Below, piece after piece: positions 7,161 to 15,480 of a stretch of DNA of 64,000 nucleotides. Within the stretch, counting starts at the first letter, position 1; the number at the start of each line of letters is the position of its first letter. The position numbers were made by a program, and so were the translations under genes. Origin of the DNA: Alkalicoccus saliphilus (GTDB lineage: Bacteria; Bacillota; Bacilli; Bacillales; Salisediminibacteriaceae); the NCBI RefSeq assembly GCF_003044065.1, contig NZ_PZJJ01000003.1, forward strand, positions 62,001-126,000, in the 5' to 3' direction. The notes beneath the pieces are model-generated. The model did not search any database. It had not been told where the DNA came from and saw only the letters and a program-made list of their open reading frames with translations.

Positions 7161-9680
7161 ATGGCGGATACGCCGGTTCCGCGCCGTGAAAAATTACCAT
7201 TCTTTCAGAGGACATGGATTAAAAGAAGCCTGATTTTTCTGCTCGTTATTATCCTTTTATTAATTGTGGTTATGGGGGCAGTGTGGTGGTTTGCAGTAAA
7301 AAACCACCCTTCCCTGGATGGGGAAGTGCTGGAGACCGGGGTGGGAAGTGAAGTGGAAGTGCTGCGGGACGAACAGGGGACAGCTAAAGTTACCGCATCG
7401 AATCTGGAAGATCTTTTTTACACACAGGGCTACGTGATGGCGCAGGATCGTCTGTTTCAGATGGACATGACGAGACGTCTTGCCGGCGGAAGACTTTCGG
7501 AAGTGATCGGAAGGGATGCTCTTGAGAGTGATAAATATTTCCGCAGTTACGGAATGCACCGGGCCGCCGAAACGGAAGCACAAAATTTCGAAGACGAAAC
7601 GGAAAGGATGGTCACTTCCTTTTCAGAAGGAGTAACGGCTTATATCGAAGATGCTTTCGCTGCTGGAGAGCAGCCGCTGGAATTCCGGATTCTCGGATAT
7701 GAACCGGAACCGTGGACACCAGAGGATACAGCTATTGCAGTGAAATACATGGGATATACGCTGACAGGAAATTTCCGTGAGGAGCTCGAAAATTATGAGC
7801 TGATAAGAAGAATCGGACCGGAAGCAGCTGCTTTGTTTCCTGATTATACCGAATATGATGAATTTCCGGTCATTACAGAAAGCTCCGGTCAATCGACAGA
7901 AGAGACAGAAAGAGTATACGCTTCCGAAAATTATTATGAAGATTCCATTCTGGATCTGGAAGAAGTAAAAAAACTCGTTGAATTTACCCCGGAATCCTGG
8001 AATGGAAGCAATAACTGGGTTATCAGTGGAGATCATACAGAAAGTGGAATGCCGCTGATCGGAAACGATCCTCATCTCGGCCTGGCTGTACCGAGCGTAT
8101 GGTACCAGACACACCTGGAACTGGAAGAGGATTTTCATTCCATCGGAGTGACAGTTCCCGGGATTCCGGGGGTAGTGCTTGGTCACAATGGCAGTGTCAG
8201 CTGGGGAGTGACGTCGCTGTCAGCGGATTATGAAGATGTGTTCCTGGAACAGGTAAATCCGGACAATCCGAACGAATACTTATATGACGGGGAGTGGGAA
8301 GAAGCAGAAGCTGTCGAAGAAGAGATACACATTGACGACGAGGATCTTCCTTATATGCACCGGGTGGAAATTACCCGGAACGGGCCGGTGATGAACAAGG
8401 TAATGGAGGAAGGACCTTATCAGGCCTTTTCTATGCGGTGGAGCGGACTGGAACAGGGACGGGAACTCGATGATATTTTAAACGTCAGCCGGGCTGAGGA
8501 CGACTACGAGTTTATGGATAGTCTCGATGGTTTTGTGACCCCTGGATTAAGCTGGGTTTTCGCCGACACGGAAAATAACATAGGGTACAGGGGACAGGCG
8601 CTGCTTCCGGAACGCGGAGCGGGTGACGGCCGCTTCCCTGTACCCGGCTGGGACCCTGATTACCAGTGGGAAGGTTTTATTCCTTCTGATGAAATGCCGG
8701 AAATGATGAATGCGGAAGAAGGCTATATTATGACAGCGAATAATATGCCTGTCGGAGAAGATTATGAATATGAAATCGGCCGCAGCTATTTTCCATACCG
8801 GGCCCTTCGTCTGGAAGAAATGATTGAGGAAAAGCTTGACTCCGGTGAAAAATTTTCGCTGGAGGACATGGGGGCAATGCAGCTGGACTTAACGAATACA
8901 CAGGCCCGGATGCTTCTGCCGGACATGCTTGACGCCCTGGAAGAATGGACGCCGGATGAGACGGCCGAAAGCCTGGAAGGAGAGGAGCTTGGTCCTCTGT
9001 CCGAATTGGAAGAAAGCGTATTGAACATGATGAGGGAATGGGATTACGTGGAGTCGAAAGACAGTCCGGAAGCTCTCGTCTGGCAGATCTGGTATGAGTC
9101 CCTGCCTCAAAATTTATTTGAACGCTATCTTCACGTGGAAGTAACGAATCATCTGACGCGTCATCATGTCATTACACAGGCAGCAGCTGATGAAGAAAGC
9201 CTGCTGTTTTCCTATCTGGACGAAAGGTGGCACGTATCTTTTCCAAAGGCAGCGAGAGAAACGTTCCATGAAGCGGTGAAAGAAGCTGAAGAGATGCAGG
9301 GGAGTGATCCGGAAGACTGGGAATGGGGGAAGTGGCACAAACTGCATATTGAACATCCGCTTGGAGCAGTACGCCCGCTCGATCTGCTTTTTAATATCGG
9401 CGGCTGGGAAACGGGCGGAAGCGGTGCAACCCCGGGAGCCGTCAGTTATAATGTGGAAACAGGAGCGGCCGACCACGCCGCCGGATGGCGCTTTATCGGA
9501 GACCTGTCTTCAACAGATGCTTTTTATGATGTGAATATTCCCGGCCAGTCGGGACAGTGGCTTTCTCCCCACTACGATGATCAGATGGACGCCTGGGTCG
9601 ACGGAGAGTATTATCCAATGGAATATAATAAAGAAGCCGGCGGTGGAACGGGAAGAGTGGAGTTTGTTCCGGAGCAGTGA
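7161..9680 (+). CDS. Penicillin acylase family protein (Ntn hydrolase)
   Basis: An 839-residue membrane-anchored protein. The start is taken at ATG 7161 because GAGGGGGAGAC precedes it; an in-frame ATG exists at 7083 but has no ribosome binding site. After a basic N-terminus there is one membrane anchor (LIFLLVIILLLIVVMGAVWW, residues 22-41 region). The family's maturation site and catalytic Ser are in WNGSNNW, followed by GMPLIGNDPHLGLAVPS, with GVTSLSADYEDVF further on; the chain is normally self-cleaved before that Ser into alpha and beta subunits. Members deacylate beta-lactams, acyl-homoserine lactones or other amides; the natural substrate here is unknown. Quorum quenching is possible but cannot be inferred from sequence alone. 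Strongly acidic, as expected in a haloalkaliphile. Confidence 0.92.
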   Translation: MADTPVPRREKLPFFQRTWIKRSLIFLLVIILLLIVVMGAVWWFAVKNHPSLDGEVLETGVGSEVEVLRDEQGTAKVTASNLEDLFYTQGYVMAQDRLFQMDMTRRLAGGRLSEVIGRDALESDKYFRSYGMHRAAETEAQNFEDETERMVTSFSEGVTAYIEDAFAAGEQPLEFRILGYEPEPWTPEDTAIAVKYMGYTLTGNFREELENYELIRRIGPEAAALFPDYTEYDEFPVITESSGQSTEETERVYASENYYEDSILDLEEVKKLVEFTPESWNGSNNWVISGDHTESGMPLIGNDPHLGLAVPSVWYQTHLELEEDFHSIGVTVPGIPGVVLGHNGSVSWGVTSLSADYEDVFLEQVNPDNPNEYLYDGEWEEAEAVEEEIHIDDEDLPYMHRVEITRNGPVMNKVMEEGPYQAFSMRWSGLEQGRELDDILNVSRAEDDYEFMDSLDGFVTPGLSWVFADTENNIGYRGQALLPERGAGDGRFPVPGWDPDYQWEGFIPSDEMPEMMNAEEGYIMTANNMPVGEDYEYEIGRSYFPYRALRLEEMIEEKLDSGEKFSLEDMGAMQLDLTNTQARMLLPDMLDALEEWTPDETAESLEGEELGPLSELEESVLNMMREWDYVESKDSPEALVWQIWYESLPQNLFERYLHVEVTNHLTRHHVITQAAADEESLLFSYLDERWHVSFPKAARETFHEAVKEAEEMQGSDPEDWEWGKWHKLHIEHPLGAVRPLDLLFNIGGWETGGSGATPGAVSYNVETGAADHAAGWRFIGDLSSTDAFYDVNIPGQSGQWLSPHYDDQMDAWVDGEYYPMEYNKEAGGGTGRVEFVPEQ

Positions 9681-9739
9681 TTAGGGCGCCCGCCGGTCGG
9701 CAAAATAGAAATAAGGCGCCTTGAAGGAGGATGTAAGCA

Positions 9740-10948
9740 GTGAAACTGGAACCATCAACAGGGACAGAACGGATTATGACACTGGACGTCATCAGAGGAT
9801 TTGCCCTTCTCGGCATTCTTCTTGCCAACATGGCTTTTTTTAAAACACCTGCGATACAGGAATCAGGTTTTTTTATGAACAGCGTGCCGCTTGACGGAGG
9901 GGTGTGGGATGTATCTGCCTCTCTCTTTATCGACACATTCATTCTCGGAAAATTTTATCCAATGTTTTCTCTTTTGTTCGGTCTCGGCTTTTATTTGTTT
10001 TATGAAAGAGCAAGAGTCCGGGAACTGGACGGGAAAAAATTGTTTCAAAGGCGGCTCGTTTTCCTGCTCAGTATAGGGCTCATTCATCTCGTTCTGATCT
10101 GGTCGGGAGATATATTGTTTACTTATGCTATTGCCGGCTTTGCGCTTCTTTTGTTCGTAAACCGGACGCCGAAAGTTATTCTTGCGTGGGGGATATCTCT
10201 TATTGCAGGAATGACGCTGCTTCTCGGGCTTTTCGTTACCGGCGGTAACTTTGTACTTCAGTCGAAAATGGGAGGCTCTCTGCAGGAGGAAACCCAGACT
10301 GGAATTGAAGAAGCCTACCGGGTGATGTCGGAAGGCGGATTCATAGAAATTTTACTGCACCGGCTGGATAATGAAGTGTTTCTTATTTTATCCAACAGCC
10401 CCTTTTCCGCGTTGAATGTACTGGGCATCTTTCTTATAGGATTATATATGGGTAAAAAAGGGTGGTTCCGTGACGTGGAAGCGCACGTGTCGAACTGGAA
10501 AAAACTCCGCCTTCACGCGGGGTGGAGCGGTATTATCCTGACGGCTCTGTTCATCGGCCTGACCTACGATTTCCTGCCGGTGCCTTACTGGCTCGGTTCG
10601 GCTCTGGGACAGGGGTTGAATATAACTGCCGGACCGCTTCTGATGCTGTTTTATGTTTCAGCGGCTGTACTGTACCTGCATAACAAACAGCCGGGTTTCT
10701 TTACTGTATCCCTTGCAGCTGTAGGAAGGATGGCTCTTACAAATTATCTTCTGCAGTCTGTCATTGCCGTCATCCTGTTTTTCGGATATGGGTTTGGTCT
10801 TTTCGGATCTGTCGGAGCCTTTGCCGGCATGCTTACAGCACTTGGTATTTACGTGCTGCAGGTAGTGGGAAGCCGTATGTGGCTGCAGCATTTTCGTCAG
10901 GGGCCGATGGAAGCTCTCTGGAGAAAGTGGACGTACAGCAGAACTTAG
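9740..10948 (+). CDS. DUF418 domain-containing membrane protein (YeiB-like)
   Basis: A 402-residue polytopic membrane protein. It opens with the family signature around residues 10-33 (RIMTLDVIRGFALLGILLAN) and has the C-terminal DUF418 region (AVGRMALTNYLLQSVIAVIL near residue 325). GTG start at 9740 behind GAAGGAGG. It starts 59 bases after the penicillin-acylase gene and may be cotranscribed. The function of DUF418 proteins is not established. Confidence 0.9.
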   Translation: MKLEPSTGTERIMTLDVIRGFALLGILLANMAFFKTPAIQESGFFMNSVPLDGGVWDVSASLFIDTFILGKFYPMFSLLFGLGFYLFYERARVRELDGKKLFQRRLVFLLSIGLIHLVLIWSGDILFTYAIAGFALLLFVNRTPKVILAWGISLIAGMTLLLGLFVTGGNFVLQSKMGGSLQEETQTGIEEAYRVMSEGGFIEILLHRLDNEVFLILSNSPFSALNVLGIFLIGLYMGKKGWFRDVEAHVSNWKKLRLHAGWSGIILTALFIGLTYDFLPVPYWLGSALGQGLNITAGPLLMLFYVSAAVLYLHNKQPGFFTVSLAAVGRMALTNYLLQSVIAVILFFGYGFGLFGSVGAFAGMLTALGIYVLQVVGSRMWLQHFRQGPMEALWRKWTYSRT

Positions 10949-11068
10949 ATATACACAGGATAACTGCTGTACGATAAAGATTCGGGACGTGAAGGACTTT
11001 TCATCTTCACAGATAAGTGGTAAAGTAAGCAGAATACAGAACAGAGCAATGGAAGCCTGGTGTGACGA

Positions 11069-11097
11069 AGAAGCCCTCTTAGGAGAGCTTCTTTTTT
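11069..11097 (+). terminator. Intrinsic terminator or attenuator ahead of the first GltS-type gene
   Basis: A 10-bp stem with one mismatch (11069-11078 with 11083-11092), 4-nt loop, then TTTTTT. It is 121 bases after the DUF418 stop and 51 bases before the symporter ATG, so it could end the upstream gene or act as a leader attenuator. No convincing promoter sits between it and the ATG. Confidence 0.6.
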
Positions 11098-11147
11098 ATG
11101 CTGGAGTAACAGCTTCTATATGTCTTGACTTTACAGGAGGTTATGTC

Positions 11148-12497
11148 ATGAGTATTGAATCTTTAACAATTGATCTTGGTCTTATCTCGTTACTTCTTTT
11201 GGTTGGCATGGTGCTCCGTGCCAAAGTACAATTTCTGCAGAAACTTTTTATCCCGGCGAGTTTTATTGCGGGAATTCTCGGGCTGACGTTCGGACCGAAC
11301 GGACTCGGATTTCTCCCTTTTTCGGACATGATTGCAGATTATCCGACTGTGCTCATTGCTGTCGTTTTTGCAGCCATTCCAATAGGCGCAGCTAAAATCA
11401 AATGGAAAGAAAAGTTTTCGAAAGTACGGAACATGTGGTTTTATTCTATGACGCTGACGCTTTTGATGTGGCCGGCAGGACTTCTATTTACGTACCTTCT
11501 TCTGGATCACATCTGGACGCTGCCGACCGGATTCGGTTTTGCACTCGGTGCAGGTTTTCTTGGTGGTCACGGGACGGCAGCAGCCGTCGGTGAAGTGTTT
11601 AACGCCCAGGGGTGGGAGGAAATCACAGACATCGGCTATACAGCGGCCACGGTAGGTCTTCTCGCAGCAGTAGTCGGGGGGCTTGCGATTATTAAACGTA
11701 ACACCCGCCGCGAACAGACGAGTTTTCTAAGCGACTTTGACAACCTTCCGGAGGATCTGCGCACCGGCCTTATCAAAAAAGAGGACCGTACTTCTTCGGG
11801 GACAGATACGGTTTCCAGCAGTACGGTGGATCCCCTGTTTTTCCACGCGGCTATTATCGGTGGAGCGGTTGTAATAAGTTACTTCCTGCAGCAGCTGCTT
11901 TCCGGCTGGTTCCCTGATCTCTCCTTTCCACTCTTGAGCCTTGCGTTTATTATCGGCCTCCTCGTACAGTTCGGTCTCCGCCGGACACAGACGGATTATT
12001 ACGTAGATAAGCGGGTCGTTACGAGAATCGGCGGGACAGCTACCGATTTGATTGTTGTATTCGGTATTACCTCAATAAATCTTGCGATCGTAGCAGACTA
12101 CGCAGTTCCATTGATTGTAATGTTTGTTTTAGGGGTACTATGGGCATATGCGATCTTTCATTTTATTGCTCCGCGTGTCTTTCACCAGAACTGGTTTGAA
12201 AACGGAATATTCGGCTTCGGCTGGTCTACTGGTACCGTAGCGATGGGGGTTGCCCTTCTCCGTATTGTCGATCCCGATAGTGAAAGTACGACGCTCGATG
12301 ATTATGCTCTCGGGTATGCCGGTATGGTGCCGGTAGAGGTCGCGATTATTACTTTCGGGCCGGTATTAATTATCGCGGGAATGGGTATGCCATTTATGGC
12401 GGCACTGTTTATTTTATGGATTGTACTTTTCCTCGGCAGTGCGAGAGCCGGCTGGCTGATGCCTAAAGGAGCTCTGAAAAGAAGATTTAACAAATAG
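11148..12497 (+). CDS. Sodium/glutamate symporter family protein (GltS type)
   Basis: A 449-residue transporter; start ATG 11148 is chosen for its TACAGGAGG site, discarding a 53-residue upstream in-frame extension with no family character. The GltS architecture is clear: two inverted halves, the first hairpin at PASFIAGILGL and the glycine-rich GAGFLGGHGTAAAVGEVF (about residues 131-148), a charged cytoplasmic linker near residues 185-225, then the second half with FGWSTGTVAMGVALLRIVDPD. Likely Na+-coupled uptake of glutamate or a related anion. A paralogue lies at 17791-19197 on the other strand. Confidence 0.85.
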   Translation: MSIESLTIDLGLISLLLLVGMVLRAKVQFLQKLFIPASFIAGILGLTFGPNGLGFLPFSDMIADYPTVLIAVVFAAIPIGAAKIKWKEKFSKVRNMWFYSMTLTLLMWPAGLLFTYLLLDHIWTLPTGFGFALGAGFLGGHGTAAAVGEVFNAQGWEEITDIGYTAATVGLLAAVVGGLAIIKRNTRREQTSFLSDFDNLPEDLRTGLIKKEDRTSSGTDTVSSSTVDPLFFHAAIIGGAVVISYFLQQLLSGWFPDLSFPLLSLAFIIGLLVQFGLRRTQTDYYVDKRVVTRIGGTATDLIVVFGITSINLAIVADYAVPLIVMFVLGVLWAYAIFHFIAPRVFHQNWFENGIFGFGWSTGTVAMGVALLRIVDPDSESTTLDDYALGYAGMVPVEVAIITFGPVLIIAGMGMPFMAALFILWIVLFLGSARAGWLMPKGALKRRFNK

Positions 12498-12543
12498 TTT
12501 CGTTCAGTCACGGACGTGTTCGGTCCGAAATAAAAACAGACCA

Positions 12544-12552
12544 TGGTATAAT
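12544..12552 (+). promoter_or_regulatory. Extended -10 promoter of asnB
   Basis: TGGTATAAT: a perfect TATAAT (12547-12552) with an upstream TG extension. No good -35 at 16-18 bases, consistent with an extended -10 SigA promoter. About 107 bases of leader follow before the asnB start. Confidence 0.55.
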
Positions 12553-12658
12553 ATTAAGAAAAAATCAGACTGTAAAGTAAGCTTTTTCAAAGAGTAAGAA
12601 TGAAAGCCTGTTTCTTCTGAAGAAAAGACAGGTCTGAAATCAAAAGGAGGAAAAAGGA

Positions 12659-14164
12659 ATGTGCGGCATTTTTGCCATGACTGGAACATTGGACAGCAGT
12701 AAGATGGATCAGGTGTTAAATTCTATGACTCACCGCGGACCGGATGAAGGATCAGACAAAAAAATGGATTCTTTTCATCTTGGGCACCAGCGGCTTTCCA
12801 TTGTCGGTGTTAATCACGGAAAGCAGCCTATCAGTAATGAAAACGAAACGAAATGGATCGTTGTCAACGGAGAGATATACAATTACCGTGACCTGCAGAA
12901 GGCCCTGCCTTCAGAAACGGTGCATTTGACACGTTCAGACAGTGAAGTCGCCCTTAAGTGGTACGAACAGGAAGGGGCTTCTTCGGTGGCCCGTATGGAT
13001 GGAATGTTCAGTTACGTCGTAGTGGATAACGAAAATGAAACGTTCATGGCGGCAAGGGATACGCTTGGCATTAAGCCGCTATACTATGGACGGGACGAAA
13101 AAGGCAACATGGTTTTTGCGTCGGAAGTAAAGACACTGTATGTTGTCACAGATGACGTAAACGAATTTCCGGCCGGTCATTATTACACACCGGAAGAAGG
13201 TTTTGTGGCCTACCGTAAAATTCAGCTGCCTTCCGATGAAGAAATTTTTGGTGAGGAAGAAGTTCCTGCAATGATTGAAGGAATCCGCCGTGAGCTCGGA
13301 TCGGCAGTGGAAAAAAGACTGATGGCAGATGTTGAAGTCGGAGTACTTCTGAGCGGGGGACTGGACAGCAGTCTGATTGCGAAAATAGCACACGAAAATA
13401 GAAAGATGAAACAGCCGATGAAATCTTTCTGTGTCGGCAGTGAAGGAAGCGAGGATGTTCTGCGGGCGAGAGAAGTAGCTGCAGAAATCGGAACAGAGCA
13501 CTATGAATATATTTATACGGAAGAAGAGCTGATTCAGGCACTCCCGGAAGTTATTTATCATCTCGAATCCTATGATTCCTCCCTCGTACGAAGTGCTATT
13601 CCAAGCTACTTTGTGTCAAAGCTTGCTGCAGAGCACGTGAAGGTGATTCTTTCCGGTGAAGGAGCAGACGAATTATTTTCCGGCTACCAGTACCTAAAAG
13701 GTATTAAAGATACAAAAGAACTGAATGTGGAACTGCTCCGCATTATTAATACACTCCATAACATTAATCTCCAGCGTGCAGACCGGATGAGCATGGCTCA
13801 TTCCCTGGAACTGCGGGTGCCGTTTCTGGATCTGGAGATGATTGAATACGCGCTGAAGATTCCGGCAGAGCTGAAACTTGGAGAAAACCAGATCGAAAAA
13901 TGGATTCTGCGCAAAGCATATGATGCGGAGCTTGCAGATAATATTATCTGGCGGGATAAAGCCGAATTCTCCGAAGGAAGCGGTGCGCTGGATATTCTGG
14001 ATAAATATGCTGAAACCCAGTATTCAGAGGAAGACGTAGCACGTGTGAATAAAGAAAATGAGTGGGTGCGGTCCAAGCAGGAACTGCTTTATTATGAAAT
14101 CTTTAAACAGCACTTTCCTCATGACTCTATTTTATCGACAGTAGGGCACTGGGCCACGAGCTGA
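12659..14164 (+). CDS. asnB: Asparagine synthase (glutamine-hydrolysing)
   Basis: A 501-residue class-II amidotransferase that makes asparagine from aspartate, ATP and glutamine. Cys2 of the N-terminus MCGIFAMTG is the glutaminase nucleophile; RGPDEG and GHQRLSIVG follow. The synthetase half has the ATP-pyrophosphatase loop VLLSGGLDSSL near residue 234 and ILSGEGADELFSGYQY near residue 335, then ADRMSMAHSLELRVPFLD. Length is near the E. coli AsnB type (about 550) and shorter than B. subtilis AsnB/AsnO. Start ATG behind AAAGGAGG. Monocistronic between an extended -10 promoter and a terminator. Confidence 0.95.
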   Translation: MCGIFAMTGTLDSSKMDQVLNSMTHRGPDEGSDKKMDSFHLGHQRLSIVGVNHGKQPISNENETKWIVVNGEIYNYRDLQKALPSETVHLTRSDSEVALKWYEQEGASSVARMDGMFSYVVVDNENETFMAARDTLGIKPLYYGRDEKGNMVFASEVKTLYVVTDDVNEFPAGHYYTPEEGFVAYRKIQLPSDEEIFGEEEVPAMIEGIRRELGSAVEKRLMADVEVGVLLSGGLDSSLIAKIAHENRKMKQPMKSFCVGSEGSEDVLRAREVAAEIGTEHYEYIYTEEELIQALPEVIYHLESYDSSLVRSAIPSYFVSKLAAEHVKVILSGEGADELFSGYQYLKGIKDTKELNVELLRIINTLHNINLQRADRMSMAHSLELRVPFLDLEMIEYALKIPAELKLGENQIEKWILRKAYDAELADNIIWRDKAEFSEGSGALDILDKYAETQYSEEDVARVNKENEWVRSKQELLYYEIFKQHFPHDSILSTVGHWATS

Positions 14165-14192
14165 TCAATCGATAAGAATTTATTTTAATATG

Positions 14193-14223
14193 AAACGAGC
14201 CGGCCACATGGGCCGGCTCGTTT
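14193..14223. terminator. Bidirectional terminator between asnB and the XRE gene
   Basis: AAACGAGCCGGCC (14193-14205) pairs perfectly with 14211-14223 across a 5-nt loop, followed by TTT on both strands. Confidence 0.85.
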
Positions 14224-14228
14224 TATGT

Positions 14229-14471
14229 TCAGAAGCATTCTTCCGCTTCCGGATGAAGCATATCATTTTCCACTGCCTTTATTAACTTTTCCATTGGAAT
14301 ATCAAGCGAGGTGCTCAGTCTCTGGAGTACCCGGATAGACGGATTCTTTTTTTTGCCATTTTCTAAATAGGATAGGTAGCTTTTGGAGATAGAGGCTTTC
14401 GCAGCAGCGTCTCCTAACGTCATCTGCATTGTTAAGCGGTGATTTTTAACGATTTGGTCCAGTGTTTCCAT
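14229..14471 (-). CDS. Small XRE-family HTH regulator
   Basis: An 80-residue protein that is essentially one Cro/C1-type helix-turn-helix: TLGDAAAKASISKSYLSYLE (about residues 18-37) with the recognition helix around SKSYLSYLENGKKKNPS, then IRVLQRLSTSLDIPMEKL. It resembles the DNA-binding half of SinR or SlrR but lacks a SinI-binding tail. ATG start; ribosome binding site GAAGG is modest. Targets unknown; the long AT-rich region to its right separates it from the GerW-like gene. Confidence 0.85.
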   Translation of the reverse strand: METLDQIVKNHRLTMQMTLGDAAAKASISKSYLSYLENGKKKNPSIRVLQRLSTSLDIPMEKLIKAVENDMLHPEAEECF

Positions 14472-14724
14472 TGTATGCCTTCTTTCTTTTTAACAAGATT
14501 AGTCGGATAAAACTATTCGACTTCTGTAGGTAGTTACTAAAAATAAATATACCCGGTTAGTTGAGGGGTTAATCTTTTAAGTTGCTTCAAACGTGAAAAT
14601 ATTTGTGAACTCTTTTTGAAGGTCCAGAGCCTGGTTCAATAAAGAGGACACTTTTTTCTTACATAAAAAGGATATTAAAGATTAACAGAGAATAAGAAGG
14701 ATAAACGAGAAGGAGGTTTTATTT

Positions 14725-15117
14725 GTGGATGAGAAAAAAGCATTTGAAAATTCACCGATTCGATCCATTTTTGAGAAATTCTCAGTAAAAAGAGATGTAA
14801 CGCTTGTATACGGTGATCCGATTAAGCTTGAACACCGCACAATACTCCCGGTTGCGAAAGTGAAGTACGGGGTGGGGGCCGGTTCAGGTGCAGGCGATCA
14901 GGACGACAACGAGGCAGGGAAGACAGAACCTCAGAAATCCTCAGGACGCGGTGAAGGAGCCGGGGGGAGTTTTTCGATTAAGCCGGTGGGCGTGTATGAT
15001 ATTACGGAAGAAAAAACGACCTATAAGCCGATAGTTCCAGTGGAAATGATACTGATGATACCAGTAATAGTGACGGTGCTTACTTTAATAATTTCGGCGT
15101 TATCATCGGAAGATTAA
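14725..15117 (+). CDS. GerW/YtfJ family protein with C-terminal membrane anchor
   Basis: A 130-residue protein whose core (VYGDPIKLEHRTILPVAKVK then GAGSG... and GGSFSIKPVGVYDI) matches the YtfJ/GerW sporulation family, where the central Gly-rich loop is typical. In B. subtilis GerW is needed for proper germination. Unlike YtfJ it ends in a hydrophobic helix (MILMIPVIVTVLTLIISALS, residues about 107-126), so it is probably membrane-bound. GTG start at 14725 behind GAAGGAGG. No ytfI neighbour. The family call is moderately sure, a spore role is inferred. Confidence 0.75.
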   Translation: MDEKKAFENSPIRSIFEKFSVKRDVTLVYGDPIKLEHRTILPVAKVKYGVGAGSGAGDQDDNEAGKTEPQKSSGRGEGAGGSFSIKPVGVYDITEEKTTYKPIVPVEMILMIPVIVTVLTLIISALSSED

Positions 15118-15121
15118 CACG

Positions 15122-15167
15122 AAAAAGGCTGTAACCGGGTAAATTCTTTCCCGGTTACAGCCTTTTT
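15122..15167 (+). terminator. Intrinsic terminator of the GerW-like gene
   Basis: Perfect 18-bp stem (15122-15139 with 15150-15167), loop of 10, ending in TTTTT. Confidence 0.9.
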
Positions 15168-15396
15168 CAGTTTGTTGATTAAATGATCGGTGCAGAATAT
15201 TTATTACAGTCGTTGTATAAGCTCCTTCTCTGGTTAAAAGCGTCCGTCTAAAGTGGAAATCATTCACAATGCTCGGAAATTCTTTCCTGAAGCGACTTAT
15301 GAATTTGATTCAAGTACATGGTTATAGAAATCAACAAAATAATCCTGCCGCTGTTTTATGAGCAGGTATGCCGGCAGAATCAAAAAGTGATTTTTT

Positions 15397-15417
15397 AAAT
15401 CGTAAAGCTTACTGTTT
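15397..15417 (+). promoter_or_regulatory. Degenerate second Zur-like box
   Basis: The left half AAATCGTAA matches the Bacillus Zur consensus exactly; the right half (TTACTGTTT) matches TTACGATTT in six of nine positions. It sits directly upstream of the strong box at 15420 and overlaps the -35. Confidence 0.4.
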
Positions 15418-15443
15418 ACAAATCGTAACTGTTACGATAGAAT
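15415..15443 (+). promoter_or_regulatory. SigA promoter of the zinc-binding lipoprotein gene
   Basis: TTTACA (15415-15420), 17-base spacer, TAGAAT (15438-15443). The spacer is filled by the Zur box, so binding there would block RNA polymerase. Confidence 0.65.
15420..15440 (+). promoter_or_regulatory. Zur operator
   Basis: Half-sites AAATCGTAA and TTACGATAG surround a three-base centre, matching the Bacillus Zur box (AAATCGTAAT-N-ATTACGATTT) at nearly every position, and lie between the -35 and -10 of the znuA-like gene. Predicts derepression when zinc is scarce. Confidence 0.8.
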
Positions 15444-15480
15444 TTCCATAGAACATAATCAAAAAGGAGATAGTACAGCT

